Shown: positions 1-5,863, counted from the first letter of the stretch. The stretch: DNA of 6,284 nt from Thermoplasmata archaeon (GCA_030039915.1 JASHUP010000071.1:1-6284); one strand, 5' to 3'. Translations and numbers: made by a program. The notes: generated by a model from the letters alone, not told the origin.

Positions 1-554
1 CCCGACGCGACCGCCCTCAGGTTGAGGTCGATGTCTTCGGCCGTGATGAACCGGGGGTCGAAGCCTCCGAGCCGGTCGAACAGCTCGCGCCGGTAGGCGA
101 GGTTGCACGAGGGGTAGGTCACGTCGTAGCCGCTCTGGAACAGCTCGACCCGCTCGAGGTAACGGAACCGCTCGTTGCCGACGATCACGGTCCGGCCCGC
201 GACGACGGGGGAGTCCGCGAGGCGCGCCCGAAGGTGCTTCAGCCACTGCGAGTCGGCGAAACAATCCCCGTCGATGAACGCGACCCATTCCCCTCGGGCC
301 TGCTGCACTCCGACGTTCCGGCCGATCCCCCGCGAGCCGGGGTGCTCGAAGACCCGGAGGATCCCCGGGTGTCGGGACGCGAACGCCTCCGCGGCTTCCC
401 GGGTCCCGTCCCGGCTCTGCGCATCGACGAGGACGACCTCGAACGGAGGCTCCTGGACCGCCAGGCTTTCGAGGAGCGCACCGACGTGCGCTGCTTCGTT
501 GCGGACGGTGATGACGACCGAGATCAGAGAGGGGTGAGCGGGATTACTTCCCAA
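1..554 (-). CDS. Family 2 glycosyltransferase (GT-A fold), C-terminal part missing
   Basis: Transfers a sugar from a nucleotide-activated donor to a growing glycan or lipid acceptor; the specific substrate cannot be read from sequence. The 184 visible residues carry the GT2 core in order: the opening beta strand with SVVITVRNE (residues 12-20), VVLVDAQSRDGT (40-51) where GT2 enzymes bind the nucleotide, GIGRNVGVQQARGEWVAFID (76-95), the metal-binding DGD (95-97), and CNLAYRRELFDRLGGFD (150-166) followed by AEDIDL (172-177), whose ED pair fits the catalytic-base motif. No signal peptide is seen, so the visible part is probably cytoplasmic; any membrane segments would be in the missing part. 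The frame is closed by a stop just upstream, and the first usable start is TTG at 554, with GTGAT placed 5 bases before it, matching the archaeal GGTGAT ribosome site. This start overlaps the end of the PRC-barrel gene, so the two are probably co-transcribed and coupled. The family call is firm; the start is less so. Confidence 0.9.
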   Translation of the reverse strand, partial: MGSNPAHPSLISVVITVRNEAAHVGALLESLAVQEPPFEVVLVDAQSRDGTREAAEAFASRHPGILRVFEHPGSRGIGRNVGVQQARGEWVAFIDGDCFADSQWLKHLRARLADSPVVAGRTVIVGNERFRYLERVELFQSGYDVTYPSCNLAYRRELFDRLGGFDPRFITAEDIDLNLRAVAS

Positions 555-786
555 TGTCCATCACGACGACGTCCTTGACCGCTCGCATGCTCTTGAAGGG
601 GAGCACGAGCCGGCCCGACGCATCGCTCTGAAAGAGGCGTTGTTCCACGTCTTCGCTCGGGGTCACGAGGACGTGGGCGATCCCGCCCGTCAGCGTATCG
701 ACGACGAAATTGTCGATCATGCCCAGGATCTGTCCGTCGTTCGTCATCACGGTCTTTCCTCGGAGTTCGGTGAGGAACTTGCGCAT
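544..786 (-). CDS. Small stand-alone PRC-barrel domain protein
   Basis: An 80-residue protein that is a single PRC-barrel beta domain and nothing else. Diagnostic stretches are MRKFLTELRGKTVMTNDG (1-18), LGMIDNFVVDTLTG (21-34), HVLVTPSE (38-45) and GRLVLPFKSMRAVKDVVVM (58-76), the usual order of strands in archaeal PRC barrels. PRC barrels act as protein- or RNA-binding adaptors (RimM, photosynthetic reaction centre H subunit). In haloarchaea, short stand-alone ones (CdpB1/CdpB2) work with SepF and FtsZ in cell division. Which role applies here cannot be told from sequence, though size and composition are compatible with the CdpB group. The ATG at 786 was chosen because the domain begins right there and a TATA box lies at a fitting distance; longer forms would add an Arg/Pro-rich stretch that looks like untranslated DNA. 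GAGG lies 9 bases upstream. The glycosyltransferase start overlaps its end. Confidence 0.88.
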   Translation of the reverse strand: MRKFLTELRGKTVMTNDGQILGMIDNFVVDTLTGGIAHVLVTPSEDVEQRLFQSDASGRLVLPFKSMRAVKDVVVMDIGK

Positions 787-821
787 AGGGAGGGGCCTCG
801 GCCGCCGATGGCGGGGGCGCG

Positions 822-828
822 TATTTAA
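822..828 (-). promoter_or_regulatory. TATA box for the PRC-barrel/glycosyltransferase unit
   Basis: Read on the minus strand this is TTAAATA within GGTTAAATACGC, an A/T island in very GC-rich surroundings. With the usual archaeal distance of about 26 bases, transcription would start near 799, leaving a leader of roughly 13 bases before the ATG at 786. It matches the archaeal TATA pattern and spacing; the start point is inferred. Confidence 0.6.
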
Positions 829-872
829 CCGTTGGTGGGAACTGGAAGCGTACGCGCGCCGTCCCCGGCGTC

Positions 873-884
873 CGCCGGCCGGCG
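873..884. repeat. 12-bp perfect palindrome between divergent promoters
   Basis: CGCCGGCCGGCG equals its own reverse complement. It lies almost midway between the TATA box of the PRC-barrel unit (822-828) and that of the ribosomal operon (917-925). A regulator bound here could affect both directions. GC-only palindromes arise easily by chance in DNA this GC-rich, so function is uncertain. Confidence 0.3.
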
Positions 885-890
885 AGCGTG

Positions 891-916
891 GTTCCGGCAC
901 TCCGCGTGCCGGCAAC
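891..916. promoter_or_regulatory. Inverted repeat just upstream of the ribosomal operon TATA box, candidate operator
   Basis: CCGGCAC (894-900) and GTGCCGG (906-912) form a perfect 7-bp dyad with a 5-base spacer. GTT at 891-893 and AAC at 914-916 extend the symmetry if C913 is skipped. The dyad ends 6 bases before the TTATAT core at 919 and reaches the place where the TFB recognition element would lie. Its size and position fit a dimeric helix-turn-helix regulator site. No candidate regulator gene is in the window, so the role is inferred. Confidence 0.4.
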
Positions 917-925
917 GCTTATATG
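917..925 (+). promoter_or_regulatory. TATA box of the rpl18e-rpl13-rps9-rpoN operon
   Basis: GCTTATATG, with core TTATAT at 919-924, is the clearest TATA element on the plus strand of the region. About 26 bases downstream puts the transcription start near 948, only some 6 bases before the rpl18e ATG at 954, and no Shine-Dalgarno sequence precedes that ATG. The first gene is therefore probably translated from a leaderless or nearly leaderless mRNA. A 10-bp palindrome, GAGGGCCCTC at 939-948, sits on the expected start point. Confidence 0.7.
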
Positions 926-953
926 AGCCACCCGGGTCGAGGGCCCTCCGCCT

Positions 954-1319
954 ATGGCCCATCCCATTCCTAAGGAGAATTCCGAGCTCGTTCGGCTCGT
1001 CGTCGAGCTGCGCCGCGCGGCGCGGACCCATTCGGCGCCGATCTGGGCGTCGGTCGCGGACCGTCTCGAGCGACCCCGGCATCAGCTGACGCCCGTCAAC
1101 GTCGGCCATCTCGAACGGCTGACGGAGGCGGGGGAGACGGTCGTGGTCCCGGGAAAGCTCCTCGCCGAGGGCCCGTTGTCGAAGCGATTGACGGTCGCCG
1201 CGTTCGCGTACTCGAAGGAAGCGCGGGCGAAGATCCACGCGGCCGGCGGGGTCGCGATCAGCGTGCACGACCTCGTGAAGGTGAAGCCCGACGGGGCGGG
1301 GGTACGGATCTTTGGCTGA
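954..1319 (+). CDS. rpl18e: Large ribosomal subunit protein eL18 (archaeal L18e)
   Basis: A component of the archaeal/eukaryotic 50S/60S subunit that is absent from bacteria; it binds 23S rRNA. The 121 residues match the usual archaeal length and conserved blocks: ELVRLVVELRRAAR (11-24), IWASVADRLERPR (30-42), VNVGHLERL (48-56), the hallmark TVVVPGKLL (62-70), LTVAAFAYSKEARAKI near residues 79-94, and a closing basic segment ending GVRIFG. The ATG at 954 gives the standard N-terminus. There is no ribosome site upstream and the predicted transcription start is only a few bases away, so leaderless initiation is likely. It is the first gene of the operon and overlaps rpl13 by 8 bases. Many archaea have the same gene order, L18e-L13-S9-RpoN, which supports the call. 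Confidence 0.97.
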   Translation: MAHPIPKENSELVRLVVELRRAARTHSAPIWASVADRLERPRHQLTPVNVGHLERLTEAGETVVVPGKLLAEGPLSKRLTVAAFAYSKEARAKIHAAGGVAISVHDLVKVKPDGAGVRIFG

Positions 1320-1752
1320 CGCTCCGAAGGACGGGCCCACGGTCGTGGACGCGAGCGGCCTCGTGCTCGGCCGGGCCGCGAGCCTCATCGCGAAACGCCT
1401 CCTGAACGGAGAGTCGATCGTGGTGGTGAACGCGGAGCAGAGCGTCGTGACCGGAGAGCGTTCTCAGGCGATCGCCCACTACACGGCGGCGCGTGCGCGG
1501 GGCTCGGTCCGCAGCGGGCCCCACTTTCCCCGGTACCCCGACCGGATCTTCCGGCGCACCGTCCGCGGCATGCTCCCGCACCTGCAGACCCGCGGCCGGG
1601 TCGCGTTCCGTCGGCTCGAGGTGCACATCGGCGTTCCGCCCGAGTACGTCGGAAAGCCGACCGAGACCCTCGAGGACGCGCGGGCGCGCCCGACCCTTCG
1701 CCCGCCGGTCACGCTCGCCGAGATCACGAAGCTCCTCGGAGCCCGGCTATGA
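1312..1752 (+). CDS. rpl13: Large ribosomal subunit protein uL13
   Basis: A universal 50S subunit protein that binds 23S rRNA early in assembly. The 146 residues show the archaeal L13 signature: VVDASGLVLGRAASLIAKRL (11-30), VVVNAE (37-42), SGPHFPRYPDRIFRRTVRGM (68-87), and a C-terminal part with VHIGVPPEYV. The start is a rare TTG at 1312 inside the end of rpl18e. It gives an N-terminus of normal length and has a G-rich stretch, GGGGGT (1298-1303), 8 bases ahead. The only nearby alternative, GTG at 1345, would cut into the first conserved strand. The 8-base overlap with rpl18e and the ATGA overlap with rps9 indicate translational coupling, which helps keep ribosomal proteins in step. Confidence 0.96.
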   Translation: MADAPKDGPTVVDASGLVLGRAASLIAKRLLNGESIVVVNAEQSVVTGERSQAIAHYTAARARGSVRSGPHFPRYPDRIFRRTVRGMLPHLQTRGRVAFRRLEVHIGVPPEYVGKPTETLEDARARPTLRPPVTLAEITKLLGARL

Positions 1753-2156
1753 AGGCCCCGCGCGTGGTCCTCACGACCGGGAAGCGCAAGGCCGCGGTCG
1801 CGAGGGCGACCGTCCGAAAGGGGATCGGTCTCGTCCGCTACAACGACCGCCCGCTCGAACTCGTCGAACCCGAGCTGATCCGTCAAAAGGTCCAGGAACC
1901 GCTCCTCATGGTCGGCGACCGAACGAAGAACCTCGACATCACCGTCCGGACCTCGGGCGGAGGGTTCATCGGCCAGGCTTCGGCGGCCCGCACTGCGGTC
2001 GCCCGCGGCCTCCTCGCGTGGCTCGAGGACGACCAGCTCCGCGAGATGTTCAAGCACTACGACCGATCGCTCGTCGTGAACGACCCGCGCCGCAAGCTGC
2101 CGAAGCGCCCCGGCGGTCGCGGGGCCCGCAAGCGACGGCAGAAGTCGTACCGCTGA
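1749..2156 (+). CDS. rps9: Small ribosomal subunit protein uS9
   Basis: A universal 30S protein whose C-terminal tail reaches the P-site tRNA. The 135 residues contain the opening TTGKRKAAVARAT (9-21), the loop SGGGFIGQASAARTAVARGL (69-88), and the invariant basic tail DPRR (112-115), PGGRGARKRRQKSYR (121-135) ending in KSYR. The ATG at 1749 overlaps the rpl13 stop as ATGA, and GGAG at 1738-1741 stands 7 bases upstream, the best canonical ribosome site in the operon. Length is normal for archaea. The 19-base gap to rpoN suggests co-transcription. Confidence 0.97.
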   Translation: MKAPRVVLTTGKRKAAVARATVRKGIGLVRYNDRPLELVEPELIRQKVQEPLLMVGDRTKNLDITVRTSGGGFIGQASAARTAVARGLLAWLEDDQLREMFKHYDRSLVVNDPRRKLPKRPGGRGARKRRQKSYR

Positions 2157-2175
2157 CGAGAGGGTCCACGATTCC

Positions 2176-2373
2176 ATGACGATGATGGTGCCGGTCCGCT
2201 GCTTCACCTGCGGGGCGGTCATCGGTCAGCATTGGGACGAATACCGCGAGCGGACCGCTCGCGGCGAGCCCGCCGGGGCGGTCCTGGACGCGATCGGTCT
2301 CCACCGCTACTGCTGCCGGCGGATGCTGCTCACCCACGTCGATCTCCTCGACGAGGTCGGCCCGTACGGCTGA
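2176..2373 (+). CDS. rpoN: DNA-directed RNA polymerase subunit N (Rpb10 homologue)
   Basis: A small zinc-binding assembly subunit of archaeal RNA polymerase, orthologous to eukaryotic Rpb10; it is unrelated to the bacterial sigma-54 gene of the same name. The 65 residues show MVPVRCFTCG (4-13) and LHRYCCRRML (42-51), giving the zinc ligands Cys9, Cys12, Cys46 and Cys47 in the family's CxxC...CC pattern, and the HVDLLDEVGPY ending. ATG codons at 2176, 2182 and 2185 are all in frame. The family normally starts next to the second or third, but GAGAGGGT (2158-2165) is best spaced for 2176, so the true start may be 2 or 3 residues later than given. It is the last gene of the operon here: the usual archaeal followers rpoK, rps2 or enolase do not occur, and the next gene is on the other strand. 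Confidence 0.96.
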   Translation: MTMMVPVRCFTCGAVIGQHWDEYRERTARGEPAGAVLDAIGLHRYCCRRMLLTHVDLLDEVGPYG

Positions 2374-2422
2374 GCTCCGCCGTCCCGCTCCCTCGCGATC
2401 GTCTCCGCGAGCCGCCGGGTTC

Positions 2423-2443
2423 GGAAAGGAAGAGAGGAAAGGG
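2423..2443 (-). terminator. Pyrimidine-rich tract behind the surface protein gene, possible terminator
   Basis: The 96-base gap 2374-2469 lies between two converging genes. On the minus strand its clearest feature is a 21-base run containing only C and T, including CCCTTTCC and TTCCTTTCC, about 27 bases past the surface protein stop codon. Archaeal termination mainly needs T-rich non-template DNA; here the T runs are only 2-3 long, so this is a weak candidate. The gap also holds a 6-bp hairpin, CTCGCG (2392-2397) with CGCGAG (2406-2411), but no T tract that would end the rpoN operon on the plus strand. Confidence 0.3.
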
Positions 2444-2469
2444 TTCGCCACGCCCGGGGACGGGGGCGC

Positions 2470-5400
2470 CTACTTCTCGTCGTCCTCGTCGTCGTCGTCT
2501 TCGTCGCTCGCGCGCTTCGAGCGCTCGAGGCCCGAGCGGCTCGTGCCGCCGGCCTTCGCCCCGCTCTTACCGGTGCGGCGGCGGTAGTAGAGGATGAGCA
2601 GCAGGATCACCACGACCACTGCCACGCCGATCGCCGCGTACTCGAGGAGCACGGTCGTCGAGTTCGGGGAGATCGTGATCCCGATCGGACTCGCCACGTT
2701 CGGTCCACCGTGGTACGAGCCCGAGAACTCGTTCGACGCGGTCGCGTTCGCGTAGAGGTTGTAGTTCCCGGTCCGCGCCGGTGTCCACGTGATCTCGGCC
2801 CGCACCGTCTTGTTGAAGGCGAGGCTGGAGACGACACCGGTCGCGAACGACGTCGTGTTGATGACGTTCGCCGAGGTGTAATTGTAGAACTTCACGCTGG
2901 TCGGCGAACCGGCGATGGTGATCTGGCTACCGGAGCCGCCCGCGGAGAGCAGGTAGAAGACGACGCGGACGTTCTGCGCGACCGACTTCGCACCGCCCCC
3001 GACCGTCACATTCACCCAGAACGTGTACGTGGAGCCCGCGGTGAGACTCGTTGGGCCGGTGAGGTTGGTCGCCGACATGATCGGCGTCGTGGTCGTGTTC
3101 TGCGAGACCGTGAGCGGGGCGGTCGTGTAGCCGGTGTTGCGGTTCCGGTCGGTCACGGTCAAGTTCACCGTGTACGCGGTCGAGGAGGCGGGCAGCCAGA
3201 CCGACGGGTAGGGCTTCACCGTGGTCACGTTGAAGCCGTAGTGGATCGCGGAATTCTGCGAGTTCGTGACGAGCCAGTAGTACTTCACGATCGAGCCGTT
3301 GTGCGGGTCGCTCGCGTTCGCCCCGTTGAACAGCACCTTCGCGGAGAGGTTCGAGCCCGCGACCAGCCCGCTCCCCGATACCGGCGTGAGGGAGGGGGTC
3401 AGCAGCTGGATCGCGGCGACCGGCTTCTCCGTGTCGTTTACGAGGAGGTCCAGCGTCGTGACCGCCGACTGACCGGTACCGGACCAGACCGTCAGCGTGA
3501 GGTTGTACTGCCATCCGAGGAACGGCACCGACATGCCTCCTACCGTGCCCGAGCTGAGGTAGTAGCCGGCTCCCAGGAACTGGTACGTGAAATTCTGCCA
3601 GAAGTTCGCGCCCTGGGCCACCGAGTAGTTCGCGGTCTTCGAGAAACCGCGCGAGCTCGTGAGCACGAACGACGCCACCGAGACCACGCCCGGGACCGTC
3701 GCGGTCGGACTGACGGTCGCGGTGCTCGCGCTCGCGTTGAAGTGCAGCACCGTGCCCCAGTTGATGAACACGTACGGCGTCGATCCCGCGGTCTTATTCT
3801 GCGCCGCCGTCGAGTTCGCGAGGATCTTCGCGGTCACGGGTCCCTCCGCCACCCAGACGTGGAACGTGGTCGAGTTCGTGATGCCGCCCGAGCTCGTCAC
3901 CGTGAGCTTCCCGGCGAGGGGGGTCGAGCCGCTCGCGGTCGGGAACGTGAAGTTCGTGGTCGGCGTGGTCGTCGTGCTCGAGAACGATCCGACCGTCCAG
4001 GCGAACTTGGTGCCGTTCGTTCCCGCGGGATAGAGGGAGTGGAGGGCGCTGAACGTGACGTTCTGCCCGACTCCGACCTCGACGGTGTAGTTCCCTTCGG
4101 TGCTGTTGAGGACGTTGTGGCTCGAGAACGCGAAGTTCGAGACCGTGGCGTTGACGATCGGGGTCAGGGCCGAGTACTTCACGATCGAGAACGAGGCGCT
4201 CCCGACGAGCGAGGTGCTGGGCAGCGACTGGAGCGTGAAGCTCGTCCACGTCCCGCCCTCACCGGCGGCCGCGAGACGGGTCGAGGTCGGCGCCTGGGCG
4301 TTCGCCGCGAGCACGAAGCCCGCGGGCAGCACGACCGTGTAGTTGAAGACGTCCGAGCTCGACGCGGGGTGATTGAAGCCGAACGCGATCGAATACGTCG
4401 AGCTGTTCTTCGCGATGCTGCCGTTGAGCGTGTAGCTGTTGGACCACGTGTATGTGAGGCTCGCGCTCGTCCCGAGGCCGCAGGAGCCCGAGCAGGTCGA
4501 CGACCAGCTCGCGAGGTTCTGCGGGGAGGTCGGTCCGACGAAGCCGGTGCCGTTGACCGACGTTGCGGCCTGAACGGCCGGGAAGAACGGCCCGGTCGAG
4601 TTCACGAACGAGGCAACCGTAGACAGTGAGCTGCTCGAGAACGCGATCGAGTGGTCGAAGTCGAGGCCCAGCTGGGCCCAGAGCTGGCCCACCGAGGCGT
4701 TCGGGAGGTTCGGGAAGACGGTGTCGTTCCCGAGCGAGGCGATCGTCTGGACCCCGAGGGTTCCCTTTCCGGTCGAGGTGTTGAGCGCCGAGAAGTTGAG
4801 GGTCGTCTGATAGCTACCGCGCTGGCTCGAAGTCAGCGGCGAGACGAGGACGTTCTGCTGGACGGGCGTCGCGCTCGAGACCGTGAGCGGGTACCAGGCC
4901 GTCCCGTACCCGATCGACGAGAGGATCACGTCGAACGATTGCGAACCGCTCACGAACCCTGCCGGATAGGTGCCCGCCGAGTAGTAGCCGCCCACGGGCG
5001 TCGGGCTCGTGTAGAGGTAACTGTTCGTGGGGTCCCACAACGTCACGTTGCCGGCGGTGGGGACGTGCGCGGACGGGTTCGAGGCGAGGTTGACGTACCC
5101 CGAGACGATGTAGCTGTTGATCATCGGGTTGACCGCCACCGGCGTACGGTTTTGGATCGTCACTTCGGTGAGGTTGTACTGGATGGACGGTCCCGGAAGG
5201 GTCGTCTTGAGCACCCACGGACCGTGGAGCGGCACTGCGAGGGTGAACTTTCCGCTCGCCGACGTCGTGTTGTTCACGAAGACGAACCCATCGTAGTTCG
5301 GGTCGAGGAGCGCCACGTTGGCGCCCGGCTCGGTCTCGGCGCCGGAGTAGACGGTGCCGGTGATCGTTCCCGTGTACGGCAGGATGGACACTCCGGTCAG

Positions 5401-5856
5401 GATCGTCGGATAGGTCGAGGTCGTGAGGGCGCTCGCGTTCTCAAACTGGAAGACCGGGTTCTGGTTCGATGGCAGCACCGCACACTGGTAGTACGGCTTC
5501 GCGGGATTGCAGCCGGGGATGCTGACGTTGCCCTGCGGCGGCACCCAGACACCCCAGTAGCCGGGGACGAGGGCTCCGCCGGTGCTGCCGGTCGTGAAGG
5601 TGAACTGCCCGCTCGAGCCGGTGACCGTCGTCGCGAAAGTCTGGCCCGTGGCCCGGGAAACGAGGTCGACTTGTACCCCCGCCGGAACAGGGGGCGGCGA
5701 AGACCCAGTCCCCTGTTCCACGTAGCCCGTCAACGTGTAGTTCGCTGACGAACCGGCCTGCGCCCCGGCGATCGCCGCCAGTGAACTCGTCACCAGCGCG
5801 ACCAGTACCAGGACCCACAGGGCGGCGCGGTACTGCTCTCGAACCAACTGTTTCAC
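2470..5856 (-). CDS. Large secreted surface glycoprotein, multi-domain beta ectodomain with C-terminal membrane anchor
   Basis: Not assignable to a named family. The 1128 residues run as follows. A signal peptide (1-34) has a basic start, hydrophobic core 11-30 and likely cleavage after AQA. Three tandem carboxypeptidase-regulatory-like folds (about 40-110, 160-222, 248-326) share a G-(Y/T)-V strand. Then comes an unrecognised region (about 345-590), followed by PKD-like modules (about 592-670, 672-808, 811-918), a CARDB-like module (926-1062), one membrane helix (about 1069-1091), a basic stop-transfer RRR, and a cytoplasmic tail ending DEDDDDEDDEK. I count about 44 N-X-S/T sequons, all ahead of the helix. 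The only cysteines are C116/C125 and C455/C459, probably two disulphides. The protein thus stands outside the cell on one anchor; S-layer component, adhesin or sugar/protein-binding receptor are all possible. No catalytic motif is seen. The start is GTG at 5856: an in-frame TAG lies upstream, no ATG is available, and the signal peptide begins right there. Confidence 0.9.
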   Translation of the reverse strand: MKQLVREQYRAALWVLVLVALVTSSLAAIAGAQAGSSANYTLTGYVEQGTGSSPPPVPAGVQVDLVSRATGQTFATTVTGSSGQFTFTTGSTGGALVPGYWGVWVPPQGNVSIPGCNPAKPYYQCAVLPSNQNPVFQFENASALTTSTYPTILTGVSILPYTGTITGTVYSGAETEPGANVALLDPNYDGFVFVNNTTSASGKFTLAVPLHGPWVLKTTLPGPSIQYNLTEVTIQNRTPVAVNPMINSYIVSGYVNLASNPSAHVPTAGNVTLWDPTNSYLYTSPTPVGGYYSAGTYPAGFVSGSQSFDVILSSIGYGTAWYPLTVSSATPVQQNVLVSPLTSSQRGSYQTTLNFSALNTSTGKGTLGVQTIASLGNDTVFPNLPNASVGQLWAQLGLDFDHSIAFSSSSLSTVASFVNSTGPFFPAVQAATSVNGTGFVGPTSPQNLASWSSTCSGSCGLGTSASLTYTWSNSYTLNGSIAKNSSTYSIAFGFNHPASSSDVFNYTVVLPAGFVLAANAQAPTSTRLAAAGEGGTWTSFTLQSLPSTSLVGSASFSIVKYSALTPIVNATVSNFAFSSHNVLNSTEGNYTVEVGVGQNVTFSALHSLYPAGTNGTKFAWTVGSFSSTTTTPTTNFTFPTASGSTPLAGKLTVTSSGGITNSTTFHVWVAEGPVTAKILANSTAAQNKTAGSTPYVFINWGTVLHFNASASTATVSPTATVPGVVSVASFVLTSSRGFSKTANYSVAQGANFWQNFTYQFLGAGYYLSSGTVGGMSVPFLGWQYNLTLTVWSGTGQSAVTTLDLLVNDTEKPVAAIQLLTPSLTPVSGSGLVAGSNLSAKVLFNGANASDPHNGSIVKYYWLVTNSQNSAIHYGFNVTTVKPYPSVWLPASSTAYTVNLTVTDRNRNTGYTTAPLTVSQNTTTTPIMSATNLTGPTSLTAGSTYTFWVNVTVGGGAKSVAQNVRVVFYLLSAGGSGSQITIAGSPTSVKFYNYTSANVINTTSFATGVVSSLAFNKTVRAEITWTPARTGNYNLYANATASNEFSGSYHGGPNVASPIGITISPNSTTVLLEYAAIGVAVVVVILLLILYYRRRTGKSGAKAGGTSRSGLERSKRASDEDDDDEDDEK

Positions 5857-5858
5857 AT

Positions 5859-5863
5859 CTCCC
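5859..5863 (-). promoter_or_regulatory. Unusually close ribosome binding site of the surface protein gene
   Basis: On the minus strand GGGAG is followed by only two bases before the GTG start at 5856, closer than the usual 5-10. A TTG at 5847 would be 11 bases away and would shorten the signal peptide by three residues. A fuller site, AGGAGG, lies at 5874-5879 but is 17 bases from the GTG and inside a hairpin. The two bases before GTG also make ATG directly followed by TGA in another frame. Confidence 0.4.

Noticed and set aside
787..915. Longer form of the PRC-barrel protein starting at 915
   Set aside because: The extra 43 residues are Arg/Pro/Ser-rich with no fold, would overlap the gene's own TATA box at 822-828, and precede the exact family start at 786.
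825..1388. Minus-strand open frame of 187 codons across the divergent promoter and rpl18e
   Set aside because: It is antisense to a clear ribosomal protein gene and crosses both TATA boxes; the composition is that of a shadow frame.
1479..2222. Minus-strand open frame of 247 codons opposite rpl13 and rps9
   Set aside because: Both genes on the plus strand are unmistakable, and the antisense product has no recognisable features.
2474..2510. GTC-like triplet run as a possible microsatellite or repeat array
   Set aside because: It is imperfect and simply encodes the Asp/Glu tail with the genome's preferred codons; kept only as a remark on possible slippage.
3659..4033. Plus-strand 124-codon frame with a hydrophobic start that looks like a small membrane protein
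   Set aside because: It is antisense to the Thr/Ser/Val-rich PKD-like region; the apparent hydrophobicity comes from reverse reading of those codons, with no promoter or ribosome site.
2710..4629. A 639-codon open frame on the plus strand, antisense to the surface protein gene
   Set aside because: Its product is a low-complexity mix of Arg, Val, Glu, Asp and Gly with no domain, the expected result of reading a GC-rich gene on the opposite strand. No promoter or ribosome site precedes it, and the minus-strand frame has a signal peptide, modules and an anchor.
4651..5748. A second long plus-strand open frame (365 codons) antisense to the surface protein gene
   Set aside because: Same Arg/Val-rich shadow composition and no recognisable motif; it is explained by codon bias of the real gene.
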